Shown: positions 45,657-57,040, numbered from the stretch's first letter. The stretch is 64,000 bases of DNA from Thalassia testudinum (GCA_037157565.1 JAZHRO010000026.1:33532501-33596500), one strand, 5' to 3'. Translations and numbers: made by a program. The notes: a model not told the origin generated them from the letters alone.

Positions 45657-46211
45657 CTGTGATTTAAATGCAGACGGCATGCCACCGGCATGCCGTCGGT
45701 AAGGGGTTTTTTGAAGGGAGGGCATATCGACACAAATATAGTGTCGGTTTACAAGGAAACCGTCGGCATGCCGAGGATTTCGCCAGCATGCCGACAGTTA
45801 CCAACGAAACGTCGGCATGCCGATGGTGGTTGAGAGGCGGGATACTTGAAAAGGGTGGGCGGGAAGCTTTGGGCGGGAAATGGGGGCGGGGAGCAGGCGC
45901 GGGGGGGGTCTGGGAGGGAAGGGAAGGTCAAGGGCATGGGGCCGGTCTGGGAGTGAAGGGAAGGTCACACACACACAGCTAAAATAACCTGTTTTTATTA
46001 TAAAAAAATATTTCTAATATCTTGATCACACACACATACAGAAATAGATTTTCAAACTAAAATAACCTATTTTTATTATAAAAAAACCTGTAAAACATTT
46101 CTAATATCTTGGTTTAGTTGTCTTTCAAATCTTAATCATTTCTGTCGACATGCACCGGCATGCCCTCGGCGTGCCCTCGGCACGGCGTCGAAATCGACAT
46201 TTCGAACCTTG
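45657..46211. repeat. Second left-type end and right end of hAT-like element
   Basis: At 45657 a CTGTGATTTAAATGCAGACGG sequence repeats the left end at 43550 in the same orientation, followed by similar GGCATGCC subterminal repeats to about 45830. About 46140-46211 is the right end. This could be a smaller 555-bp sister element within the larger one. A G-rich tract (45840-45970) and a repeated 'aaaataacctgtttttattataaaaaa' block (about 45978 and 46060) lie between. Confidence 0.6.
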
Positions 46212-46407
46212 TTTATAAGGCCAAGGGGTAGGGTTCTGAAGGGGAAGGGAGGAGGAAAAAGAGAGAGAGAAGAGTTCTACGTGCCGCCCGCGCGCGGAAC
46301 GTAGAATGCATACAAAAATTTCATTTCCAGACGTTCGGGAAATAGTCCGAACGTCTGACTGACACTCCATACATCTTAAAAAACTAAAAATGGGACGGAT
46401 CTTTACA
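46212..46407 (-). mobile_element. Chromovirus 5' LTR stub, outer piece
   Basis: Continues the LTR from TTTATAAGGCCAAGGGGTAGGG to GGATCTTTACA, matching 18547-18724 of the 3' LTR. It ends at 46407 and is followed by attga, which pairs with attaa at 16051-16055 as the duplication of the original insertion. Confidence 0.8.
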
Positions 46408-46412
46408 ATTGA

Positions 46413-47104
46413 TCATATTTACATCAACATCCCTCTATTTAGTTAGTTATTTTGTCCAATTTGATAGATTTTGACTTAAAATTAGGGTATCTTTTCTATC
46501 CAAGCTCTTGTATATATATCCAACTTCTAGATTTAGGTGACTAAAGGTGCCCACAGATTTGATTAATATCCAATCCAATTTATTTCGATTCAGTTGAACT
46601 AAATCAGATTAATAGATCTTTTGACTTTATGAATTAGATTAAGAATTTTTTAATCCATTCAGATTTTCTTAAAAATCTTTCCCAATTAGATCAAATCCAT
46701 AATCCAAAAAAAGTAATGTTTGATGTATGAGAAAAGAGAATGAAACTCACATGCACGTAACTTAGGTGAAAGTTTAGTTAATATCTTCCACTAAGAGTAA
46801 TGTTTTAGAGTAAGAATTTAGGGATTAAGATCACTCCATGTGAATATGTTATGTACAAAATTTCAAGTCAATCTGACATTTATACACCTTACATTGAAAG
46901 AAGCTCAATTTCAACAACTTAAATATTACAAAATTTAACCCTACTTAATAGAAGTGCTCAGTTCATCAAATTATAATGAAATTTTATATACTTTATATTT
47001 TTACTTAATAATTTCAATCTCTTAATTTTTATTTTGAAACATCGATCGTAGATGAAAATGTCCCTAAATTACGTGTAACGTAAGTGTAAATGAACTAAAC
47101 ATTC
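46413..47104. other. AT-rich flank without gene
   Basis: Strongly AT-rich, stops in all frames, no domain seen. A CCAATCCAATTT motif near 46571 recurs in the duplicated block at 49121-49230, suggesting a shared dispersed repeat. Confidence 0.6.
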
Positions 47105-47109
47105 CTTAC

Positions 47110-48752
47110 TATTAAACTTGATTTCTATACTAAGAATCTGAGTTTGAAAATCATGTCGTTGTAGTCGCATAAAAATTCATCAAATAGATAATTTAATTGA
47201 AACTCTGGTGAGTATCGGGACGAACACGGAGAGGTAAATGTTTGATAGCAAATCACGTTTATAATTATTGTCACGAAGTAGATTAGCTATTCGAATTAAA
47301 TCTACCATAACTATTCTACTTAAAGAATAATTAATAGAAGACGGAGAGAAAATAATACAAATAACGAGAAAATAGGGAGAGAATGAATAAATATTTCATA
47401 GTCACAAATTTATGTTCATTACAACTACTTGCTATACTAGAAAGTGGAAAATCTAAACTAGAAAGCGATAAAAAGAAGAGGAAGAGAGCGATAAATGAGT
47501 GGTAGGGGTCCCCTTTTATAGGTATAGTTATGGGGACAAAAATGTCCTTTTACAAGCGTTAACATTAATATCAGGAGCTTTAGTGACATTTATGAGCATC
47601 ACTGAAGGCAACCGTTGCTGAAGGCACACCTTGAATGAGAGTCATGCGATGGCAATTTAATGCTCCTCAAAGAGCCACGTCCACGACTCTTCTCCTTCAT
47701 TGTTCCTAAGCACACGCACAGACCAATCTCAACCAACCGATCACTTGATTGAACGGCTTAAACAGCGTGACCACTTTGCCTTTGTGCATTAAGAGGCCAC
47801 GTAGCCTTTTATCCCACCGTCATATGAAGATCGGGCGGTCGAGGAAGGCACTTGCCCGTGCGCCTCAATGCGTTAGATCGGGCATGGACTTTGGCATTAA
47901 ACCACGAGTGGGCGCGCTCGTTCATCCACACGACCACGCTACTGCTACCGATGCCGCTCAATCACCATCCAACGAGTGAATTTCGCCCACACTCACCTTC
48001 AGCGGATTTCGCTTGCTCCACGCGACTCAAATACGTGCCTTGCGTTGCGCGTTAAGCTCGCGACTGCTACGCTATCCCTTTCTTAATGTTGCATTTACAA
48101 ATTAACGCTCACGCACCCTCGGCCGTTGGATGAAGATCCAACGACTGAGGGCGTGCGAGCTTTGCCGTCAGCTAGGTGCATGCGCAGCCAAGATTGAATC
48201 TCAGCTGCTGAATCGATGATCCAACGACTGAGATGTGTTGATCATTCGATGAAGAAGAGCTGCGGCGATCGTGGGCCGCTTGGATGGTACCACGTGGTGC
48301 CATCTGAGCCATCCATCTTCTATTGCTCAAAGGTGGTGCCATGGATGTTGGATTAGATTTCGCACTGTTAGGCTGTAATCGTCGATCCAAACCCATTCGT
48401 GCAGTTGGATTTGTGATTTGAAGTTTGAATTTTACACCACCTTGCCCCTTAACCTATGGTCTTCCTCGGACTGCATCTGATGCTACGGAGGTTCAATCGG
48501 GGCGATCTCGAAGGCGTTAGACTCCGATTGTCGCCTTAATTAGATCCGTACAGTTGGATCTTCAATCCAAGGCCCCGATAAATATTGTCTTGTCCCTTAG
48601 TCACAAAAAGAGAAAATTAACCTATAATTTATACAATCTAACCTAAATGCATGATGATACATGTTATATAATATTTATAATGCATGATACAATTATACAC
48701 CTAAGAGCACGCATAAATAGACAATTTATGTGACATAGATATATCTACATCA
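47110..48752 (-). mobile_element. Family B solo LTR (Athila-related), 1,643 bp
   Basis: Flanked by a perfect 5-bp duplication cttac (47105-47109 and 48753-48757). Its right end, CTACATCA, matches the family B copy at 2849-4617, and its left end begins TA where TG is expected. Shared blocks include TGTCGTTGTAG near 47155, GTCACGAAGTAGA near 47271, CCACGTGGTGCCATCT near 48290 and CACTGTTAGGCTG near 48363. On the minus strand, CTATAAAAGGGG (47521-47510) is a good TATA box. The tRNA-like module at the matching place (about 47890-47945) is eroded. No internal region. Confidence 0.78.
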
Positions 48753-48757
48753 CTTAC

Positions 48758-50300
48758 CCTCTTTGTATACATGTATACACACATATATATACATATGATA
48801 TATTTAAAGAAATAAATGTTGATATTATGAATATGTATTCCAAAATAATTCTCTTACTTCCAAATCTCTCCCCACAATCGTTCTCTACTCTTCTCTTCCC
48901 TTCTCCAACATCTCTATTAACCTTCTCCAACCTCTACGTCACCCTCCCATCCATCTCCCTTGTTACCACACATACCCCACCAGCCCTCTCCTTCCTCTAC
49001 GGCCCCTTTACCTCCCTTCATTTAAACTTTAAACTTCAATTTCATAATTTTACTTTTTTAACACTTTACGTTAACTCATAGGAAAACAAGTACAAAATTA
49101 TATAGTATTTTAGAAAAAATAAGAAAATGCAATCCAATTTGAACCAATACAAAATTTTAAGGGTTGATTAAAAAAGAAAAAGAAAATCCAATCCAATTTA
49201 AACCAATACAAAATTTTACATATTGATTAAGTTTGACTAAACCTTAAATTTAATTTGATTGGATTGTAAAAATCACAATCTAAAAATGACAGATTAGAAC
49301 CCTATTCATATATGATCGTAAAAATGTGTGATTTATAAAAATCACAAATTAAGTCATTGCAACACATAATTTGGATCACTTTTAAATTTCTAAAATCCGA
49401 GTACTTAGGAAAGTATTCGAGTTGTCCCAAGGGAGGTAGGAATATTTTTAGCAAAATTCTCACTTGATATTAGGAAATCAACTTTCTTTTGGGGATTTTG
49501 AAATATATACTTTTTAGGGTTTTTGAATACGGGCAAAACAAATGCAGAGAGAAATGGGAATTTGAATTACGAGAAAACAAAGCAACAAGTGTCGTATTTT
49601 TCCAACTCACTCCAAGCAAGGAATGCTTGGAATAATGGAGAACAAGTCACAACAAAGGAGCAACACAAGCTATTTAGAAGAATAGTAGAGGAATGCTTCT
49701 TAAATGAAATTATTTTACAATAGGGTTGGAGTACTCACAAGTGCAAGGAATTTCCACTTGTAATCTCCAACAAAAATCAAACACTAAACTACCATGCAAC
49801 AAAATACGAAGAAAATATAGAAGAAAGCTTATGAAGAAGGCGATGATGATGTTGCAAAGTTTCTGCTCCAACTAAGGTTGCCCATAAGTTGAAGGAAGCT
49901 TGCTCCTGGTGCCTGGCTTTCCTTCCTTTTGGCAAGCCCTAGATGGCCATGCCTAGCTCCTCCTAGAGTGGAAGATTTCCACTCTAAAAAACAAAGTCCA
50001 CCTTAGGGTGGCGTAAACCACCCTTCTTACTCCTCCTCTAGATGTCCTCCTTGCCTGGCCTTCCTCCTTGGTTAGGTGATGACACAAAGAATAAGAAGAA
50101 GTTGAAGCCACCAAGGAGACAAAGTGTCTCCTTGATCTTCTTCTTCCTCTCCTTTCCTCCTTGGTATTTGATAATGGTGGATCTAGGTGGAGAATAATAG
50201 TAACCAAGAATGGTTGCAATGGGTAGTTAATGGCCCTTTTTATAGAATGGAAGGGGGGGTAGGTATGGTTGAAGGTGGATGGCTAGGATGGCTTATATAG
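48758..50300. other. AT-rich DNA with minor repeats, no clear gene
   Basis: Holds a TA/CA microsatellite-like stretch (48760-48810), a 51-bp tandem-like duplication (49121-49170 and 49180-49230), and two short hairpins of the form CCAAGGAGACAAAGTGTCTCCTTG near 50110. On the minus strand a TATA-like CTATAAAAAGGG (about 50243-50232) precedes a 267-bp open frame (50219-49953, arginine-rich, no domain). With the flanking G-rich tract this may be part of an older unrecognised element. Confidence 0.45.
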
Positions 50301-50305
50301 GTGGT

Positions 50306-52987
50306 TGATGATAATGTCATCATCAGCCATAACTAGCTTTAATTAGTTAGAATCAATTGACAACTGTTCCTACATAACTGCCGAAGAGTTATAATTCAAT
50401 GCATATCCTTTCTAAGAAGAATGCATTAAAACAGGGTTAAATCTGCAATTTTAACAAAAGATCTTAAATGCAAAACAATCACGGGATTTCACAGGGGTTA
50501 AATGAAGGTCAAAGGAGCATTAATGACTTACAAGAGGGTTCATACAGACAAAAACAGGTTTTCACGCCTTTCGAGAATTAACGGACACCGAAACCCTAAT
50601 TTCAGACTCGCTTAATTAATAGAGGTTTTGGTCATGATAAAATTTATCTAAAACTTCTAAAATTTATATAAAAATATTCTATAAGATTTGTTATCCTTGA
50701 TTTAACCATTGGAACCCATTTTGATCTAAAATAGAGTCTTAGACAGAAAGTTCACCTAATTTAGGTTTCTACGCAAATTACCTAGAAAAAATTGGTCAAA
50801 ACCAAAATTTGACTTCACCATCAGATTCTTTAGGTCTAAATTAGGTTTGTATCAAACTTTAGGCCCAATCAGAGATCATCTTCACTTAGTTTGCATTTCA
50901 GTCCAGTCTTACTCTTTTTCTCTCAAATAGCCCCTCAACTTTTGAAATATATTGCAAGGACCCCCTAACTTCATCATCTTCTTCGCGTTTAGGTCCCTAC
51001 CTCCATGGCCGTGTAAACACAGTTGTCGCCGACCTTTAATCAAGGAGTTCTCCCTGATTTCACACTCAATATTTTCCAAAATTGGCAGGGGAACTCCTGA
51101 AGATAACATCTTCAAGCTGAGCCACATCTTGGACTCTAATTCTTCCCCAAAACCTAATGTGAACCCTTTGAATTCAACGGTTTCCTATTTCTGAGAGCTC
51201 CAAGCTTCCAAGCTTGGTTTCCAAGCTTGGAATGCCCCCCTAAGGCCTATAAAAGATCCCCTGATGCAAACATTACATCCTTATCTTGGTTTGGAGGTCG
51301 GAATCCCCTTCTCTTCTCCTTGACCTCCGTCTCCACCAACTTTGGCAACCCTCTTCGACTACCTTCTTCACCCGCCACAGACAATAATCGGCGAGATTGT
51401 CTTCCTCAAGCTCTTCCACGCGTCGCAATACTAGCGAGCGTCCTCTATCTCCCCTCGTCGTCGCCGCTTCTCCCCCACCGGAGGCTTCCTCTTCTCTGAG
51501 TCTGGCGTACCCACAGCAAGGACATATCACCCATTTTTTCCAATTAGGTTAGCGTAGTTAGACTCCCCTTTCCCTCTACATTCTTTTCCCTCTCCTTATC
51601 CCTCGATTCAACCCACGCTGCCGCCATTCGCCTGTCATCTTCCTCATCTCCAGCCACCCTTCGACGAGGCTTCCCCATCACTCCACCGCACCACATGCCT
51701 CGACAACACTTCCTACACCTCCACCTCATTCACCTAAACCAAAACCCCATCCTTATTCACCATTTCATCTATTCACAACCTCCACCGAACAACCCACCTT
51801 CTCGATTCATCTCCGACCTTCGTCGATCACCATACACCCTCTCACACCACAAAACACGCACCACCACCTTCGCCGTGCTCTGGCAAAGCTCTTGAGGTAT
51901 TCTAATGTGGTCGTAAGGCCATACCTTACGTTTCAGGTGTTCGCCATTCGTCACCGCCGCCGCCTCCATCTCCGACCACGACCAAGCCCCTCCAGCATCG
52001 AGACAACCTAATGCTACTCCCAGGTGATGCGGAAACACATCAGGATCCCTTCCAAGTCCTTAATTGAAGACCATAGCCGCGTCCTTGCCTTCAAGTGGAG
52101 GCACCATCTCTTCAGCTGCACGGGAAGAAAGGAAGAGTGGGATAGTCCCACATCAGTGGGAGAAGAACATGCACCTGCCCATATATTGATTTTGTGCATA
52201 GGCTTTATCGCCCAAGTCACGAGGGTCGGGTCCCTGACACCCCTTCACCCGATTACCCGCCTATCTCCACTCCTCAGTCACTACACACACCAGTGGCCCT
52301 GGACACTATACATGACCTGATAACCTGAGTATCTGGATCCGACTATGCGTTGGGTTTGAGAGAGAAGGAAAAGGGGAATGTGTGAGAGAGTGGGGGGAGG
52401 GCTTTTCTCATCTGTGTATGCGGCTAAGACTTAGTCGTTGAAGGTCCCTTATGTTTGCGAAGGAGAAAAAAAAGAATGGAAGGCCCTGAGAAGAAGAAGG
52501 AAAGCAGAAGGTCTGAAGAGAAGGAAAGAAGAGCACTGTAGCAGGGTGACATTTAAGTCATCTAATGGAATGCTCTATCATCTGAAGATACTGTGGCCAC
52601 TTATCTTGCGTGGCATTTCTGATTGATGATACTATTCAAATGTTTAAGTAGTTAATATATGCTTAATTAAGGCTAATAATTGGTGATCTAAATCACCATT
52701 ATTTTATCTTAGATTTCTTTTTATCATTATGATCTATCGAAATACTCATGCTTATAATTGAATATCAATTTGAGTAGATATAATTTATTGAATATCTCTT
52801 TTGTGCTTCGATTATGGTGCTTATTTATATGCAATTAAATATTAGCACGTGACTTCCATATTTTCTCCCTGTGTTCGACTTCAGACCTCAATTTAGATTT
52901 CAAGTAATAAATTTTATCTTCTGATTGAGCTATTTATGAGTGTGTTACAATGACGAAACACTAAACTCCTACCTGGCCCGATTAACA
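50306..52987 (+). mobile_element. Family A giant solo LTR (2,682 bp)
   Basis: TGATGATAATGTCATCATCA at the start, CGATTAACA at the end, perfect 5-bp duplication gtggt (50301-50305 and 52988-52992). About 50306-50930 is the shared family block in the orientation of 5189 and 58371. The USE/TATA-like pair is at 52144-52187. The last part (52620-52990) has GGTGATCTAAATCACCATT near 52682 and a GTGTTCGACTTC motif near 52872. It sits in a G-rich degenerate repeat that continues at 52993. Confidence 0.87.
52144..52187 (+). promoter_or_regulatory. USE-like motif plus TATA-like box, family A copy
   Basis: AGTCCCACATC (52144-52154) is the closest of the four copies to the snRNA upstream element. ATATATT begins 26-27 nt later at 52181. 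The conserved spacing across copies is the main support. Confidence 0.45.
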
Positions 52988-52992
52988 GTGGT

Positions 52993-53366
52993 TATGGGAT
53001 CCTATGGCCAGGGTTGGTGGTGCCAAAGTGAAGAGGCTTCTAAGAGTTGGTGCCTACCCTAGGTGGAGACTAAGGTTAAGGGGTTGTGTGCTGTGTTGTA
53101 GGGTTAGGATGGGGTTATTTGATAGTGGTTATGAGATGGATGGTGGCTCTGTGTTGGTGCCATATAGAGAGTTGTGAGTACGTGTGGTTAAGGGTTAAGT
53201 TAGAGTGGTTTGCGCCAACTCATGGTAGGGACTAGGGTTAAGAGTTGGCATGGAGTGTTGTAGGGTTAGGATGAGCTTATAAGGTGGTGGTTATATGGTG
53301 GAGGGTTAAGGTTAATTAGCACCACATAAGAGGGTGTCGGGTAAGTGGGTGTTGATAGGGCTATTG
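52993..53366. repeat. G-rich degenerate repeat between two family A LTRs
   Basis: A G/T-rich tract with recurring GGGTTAGGATG, GTTGGTGCC and TGTTGTAGGGTTAGG units (for example near 53095 and 53260). Similar units continue at 55962-56470, so both LTRs appear to have inserted into one pre-existing minisatellite-like array. Confidence 0.6.
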
Positions 53367-53371
53367 AGGGG

Positions 53372-55956
53372 TGTTAAATATGTTCCGTTATAGCAAAATC
53401 TTCTAAATAGGCCAATCAACAAATATAATTTATAACTCGAATATCTAAAATGAAGTCCGAGGTCGAACACAAGGAGAAAGTATTGCAATTCACACGCTAA
53501 TCAAGATGAATATATAAATGAGCACAAGAAATAAGCCAAATACAAGATATTCAATGAATGAAAACCTGTCACATTAACTATTCAATGAAATCCAATATAT
53601 CTCAAGAATATGAGGATAAAAAGAAAAAAGGATAAAAAACCAATGGTGATTTGAATCACCACTTATATCCTTCTTAAGTTAAGTATGCATCCAACTATCA
53701 ATTATATCTAAACCAACAGTAGTTTGAATGCTACAGTGATTAGACGTCTCTTTGGCAAATCAAACGACTCAAATGTCATTGCTACAGTTCTCTTAGAGAG
53801 CCTTCTTCCTTTCTCCTCTTTCTTCAAAGCTTCCCTTCCTTCACAGAACACAAGGGCTCCAAATCTCTGCAGCAACTAAGTGTCGCGCAGTGCATGCAGG
53901 AGCAAAACCACCCTTCCTCCTCATAGATTCCTTTCCTCTCTCTCAGAAGCAGGGATAATCGGGCATTAATCGGGTAATCGGATCTGGGAAAGGTCCAAGT
54001 CCTCCAGCATGTGTGGCGGACGAGGGTGCATGCGTGAACGGGGGACCCGACCCCCTGGTGCCTTGGACGATAAGCCCTCTTCACATAATCATAATAAGCA
54101 TGCGCGGCTGCTCATCCATTCACAACGTGGGACTAAGTCCTCGTCCTTCTGCTCACCTACAGCTGCAAGGAAGACTTCCTTCAATTAGAGTAGCAAACGA
54201 GGTCGGGGTCTTCAATTGACCACCTGGGAGGCTTCAGGACCTGAGACCACATCGATCAAGAGCTGCAACAGGTTACTTCGACGCCTGGAGGTGAAGAACA
54301 CACCGGAGAAGACGATGGCGGTGGCGGCTATCCAGTGAAGCACCTGAAACACGAAAACGGCCTTACGGCCCTGTCAAAACAAGTTCAGGAGGTCCACCGT
54401 GGTGCGGCGAGTGTGATGGTGGTCATGGTGTGGCGAGTGGATGAGCGTGGAGATCTGACGATAGCGGGAAAGGTTGTGCGAAGGTGGGTTGTTCGACAGC
54501 GGTCGTGAGTGGGTGAAAGGTAAAATTGGTTGAGGGGTTTTGTGCGGGGATGAGTGGTGGAGGTTGTGAGGGTGTTGGCGAGGTGTTTGGATGTGTGAGG
54601 TTGGCAGAAGACCTCGCCAGAGGTATGGCCGGAGTTGGGAACGATGACGATGAACGATGGAAACGTGGGTTGAAACAAGGTTTAAAAGGGAGAGAATTAA
54701 CCTAAGGATCTAAGGGAACCTAACTAACCTAAATCTAACGAATGAAAGGGGAGAATTTCCTTGCTGGAGGTACACTGGACTCAAAGAAGATGAAGCCTCC
54801 GATGGGAGAAGCAGCGACAACGAGGGGGCATAGGCGGCGGCTGCTGGTATTGCGACGCACGGAAGAGTAAGAGGAAGACGATCCCACCACCTATTATACG
54901 TGGCAATGGGTGAAGAAGTTAGTCGGAGAGGGTCGCTGGAGCTCATGGAGCATTTGGCCGGAGAGGAGGGAAGAAGGAGGTATTCCAGCCAAAAACAAGC
55001 TAAGGCAGTTGATCAAGGTCTTTTGTAGGCCATTAGGCGAGCTTTCAAGCTTGTTTCCAAGATTAAAAGCTCCACAAATCAAGGAGCAGGTTTACGGATT
55101 TCTAAGAGTTCGCATGAACTCTTGGGCAATTTAGGTAGGTCATGAAGAAGCTCAGATAGAAGGGGATCTTCTCAGGAATCCTTCCATTTTTGGGGGAGAT
55201 TCGTCGTAGATTCAAGGAGAAAACCCTAATTGAAACCTTCCTGTATGGACGGAAGGTTCCAATGGCAATAGGAACCTTTTTGTGAAGATGAAGAAGTTAA
55301 GGGACTTTTTGTAAGATTTTCAAAAGTTGAGGGGCTCTTTGTAAGAAAAAGAATCAGATCAGGATAAAAATGCAAAATAAATCAAGATGATCTTAGATTG
55401 GGCCCAAATTTTGATACAAACCTAATTTGAACCCAAGGAATCTGATGGTGAAGTCAGATTTTGATTTTAACTAAGTTTGATTGGGAAATTTGCATAAAAA
55501 ACCTAAATTAGGATAACTTCCTGTTTGAGATTATTTTACGTCAAAATGGGTTACAATGGTTAAATGAAAGGTACTAAACCTTATAGAATATTTTTCTACG
55601 ATTTTTAGAAGGTTTAGGTGAATTTTATCCTGACCGAAACCTCAATTATTTAAGCAGGTCTATTTTTAGGGTTTCAGATGTCCATTAATTCTTGAAATGT
55701 ATGAAAACCTGTTTCTTACACGGACCCTCTTATTAGACATTTATGAACATTTGACCTTTAATTAACCTCTGGAAGAACCCGTGGTTGTTCTGCATTTAGG
55801 TTATACTATTAAAACTACATATTTAACTATGATTTTATGTTAATCTCTCAGAAAGAATATGCAATGAATTATAGTCTTCTGGCGGTTATGTAGGAGCATT
55901 TATCAATGGATTATGACGAATTAAACTAGATATGACTGATGATGACGTTATCATCA
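53372..55956 (-). mobile_element. Family A giant solo LTR (2,585 bp), opposite orientation
   Basis: On the minus strand it starts TGATGATAACGTCATCA (55956) and ends near 53372 with ATTTAACA. Flanks agggg (53367-53371) and atggg (55957-55961) are a 5-bp duplication with one mismatch. About 55260-55956 is the shared family block; the USE/TATA-like pair is at 54134-54091. It faces the copy at 50306-52987 tail to tail across 384 bp. Confidence 0.83.
54091..54134 (-). promoter_or_regulatory. USE-like motif plus TATA-like box, family A copy
   Basis: On the minus strand, AGTCCCACG (54134-54126) is followed 26-27 nt later by CTTATTATG (54099-54091). The TATA match is weak here; support comes from position and spacing shared with the other copies. 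Confidence 0.35.
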
Positions 55957-55961
55957 ATGGG

Positions 55962-56560
55962 TTTAGGTTAAGTTGACACCAATTTTGGTGTGGTTAGGGG
56001 GCTTATCTTTGGCTCCAACATGTGGATGGAGGAGATGGATTATGGTGGTGTTTGGATGGTAGTGATTGGAGGCAGAGTTGGCACCATTTTGAAGGGGTGT
56101 GGGTAGGTGGGTTTGGCACCAACTTAGGTGGTGGTTAAGGGTAGTTATGGTGGTGGAAGGGTGTGTTAAAGTTGGCGCCAAGAGGGGCTTCTAGAATAGG
56201 GTTAGGTGGATGGTGGAAATGGGTTCAAAAGGAGATAGATGGTGGTGATATGAAGGGGTTTTGGAGGGAAAGTTGGCGCCACTTTTGTGGTGGCTCTTAG
56301 AGGTAGTGGTGTGAAGAGATGTAGGGATGGTGGCGTCAACTATAGGTGGAGGTAGGTGGTTAGTTTAGGTGGTGGACTTAGAGTAGAGTTAGGGTGGAGT
56401 TAGGTTAGGGTTTAGGTAGGTGGTGGATGACCATCTAGTGAATGTTTTAGCTAAGCTAGTTTAACTAGTAGGTGAGTAGAGGACGAGGTAGGAGAAATTA
56501 GGGTTTAGGGAAGAGGAGCTGAGGAAGAGTTGTCTAAGGTTGCAGTGGTGCTGAATTTGA
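55962..56560. repeat. G-rich minisatellite-like tract with GTTGGCGCCAA units
   Basis: Degenerate repeats of the type GTTGGCRCCAA...GGTGGTNRGG occur at about 55973, 56073, 56133, 56173 and 56270, with many GGTGG and TTAGGGT words. No coding evidence. It continues the tract at 52993-53366. Confidence 0.6.
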
Positions 56561-57040
56561 TGAAGAGGTCTTCATGAGGACTTAGCTACTCAACTTAGCT
56601 AGCTAGTTCTTCTGCTGGCAGCTAAGCTTGGGTAGTTGAGCTAAGTTGAGTTGGTTTCAACCTAACTGAAGCTAGGTTGAGCCAGAACTGCCTCTAATGA
56701 GAACTCCTGAGCTAGCTTAGCTACTAAGTGGGCAAGTAGTAGCTAAGCTGGAGGGAATTCAACTGTCATAAGCTAAGTAGAGCTGGGTAGAGCTAGACCT
56801 AAGCTGAAGTAGACACATGTCAACTAACAGTGAACTGATTGGAGCTAAGATGAGCTAAACTCAACCAAGTTGAGCTGAATCTGAGCTGAGTTGAGGTGAG
56901 TTGAACTAAGTTGAGCTACCTTGAGCTACCATCCAACTAAGATGAGCTAAATGGAGCTTGGGGTAGCTAAACCTAACTCATGTGGGCTGATAACCAACTA
57001 AGATGAGCTGGATCCAGCTAGTGTTCAGCTAAAATGCTCT
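56561..57040. repeat. Degenerate tandem repeat of TTGAGCTAAG-like units
   Basis: About 480 bp in which GAGCTAAG, GAGCTGAG and their complements CTAGCTTAGCT recur every 8-15 bp, densest at 56700-57010. The AGCT core (palindromic) is the conserved part. It has diverged too far for a fixed unit length by eye. Confidence 0.7.

Larger units (their letters stand above)
43550..46211 (-). mobile_element. hAT-like non-autonomous element with captured gene pieces
   Basis: A 2,662-bp insertion in the chromovirus LTR stub, flanked by a perfect 8-bp duplication TTTATAAG (43542-43549 and 46212-46219). An 8-bp duplication is typical of hAT transposons. Ends are imperfect inverted repeats: left CATTGATTTAAATGCCGA; right, on the complement, CAAGGTTCGAAATGTCGA (about 12 of 18 match). 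Subterminal DNA is packed with GGCATGCC-type palindromes (43570-43690, 45670-45825, 46145-46195). The interior holds a receptor-kinase fragment and a copia gag-protease fragment, both minus strand. No transposase was seen, so movement would need a helper. A Mutator origin (usual 9-bp duplication) is less likely. Confidence 0.75.
16056..46407 (-). mobile_element. Tekay/Del-like chromovirus, opened by nested elements
   Basis: A minus-strand Ty3/gypsy chromovirus. The 3' LTR is 16056-18724, the pol/gag remnants are 18809-23105, and the 5' LTR survives only as 46407-46212 plus 43549-43268. The outer flanks attaa (16051-16055) and attga (46408-46412) form a 5-bp duplication with one mismatch, which supports one original insertion. 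The rest of the 5' LTR, the primer-binding site, the leader and the gag N-terminus are missing, and an Athila array occupies the gap (23110-43267). The chromodomain at the integrase end identifies a chromovirus; the very long LTR favours Tekay/Del. Confidence 0.75.

Noticed and set aside
43550..46211. Assignment to Mutator (Pack-MULE)
   Set aside because: The duplication is 8 bp (the ninth base differs, c versus g) and the inverted ends are short and CA-starting, which fits hAT better; not fully excluded.
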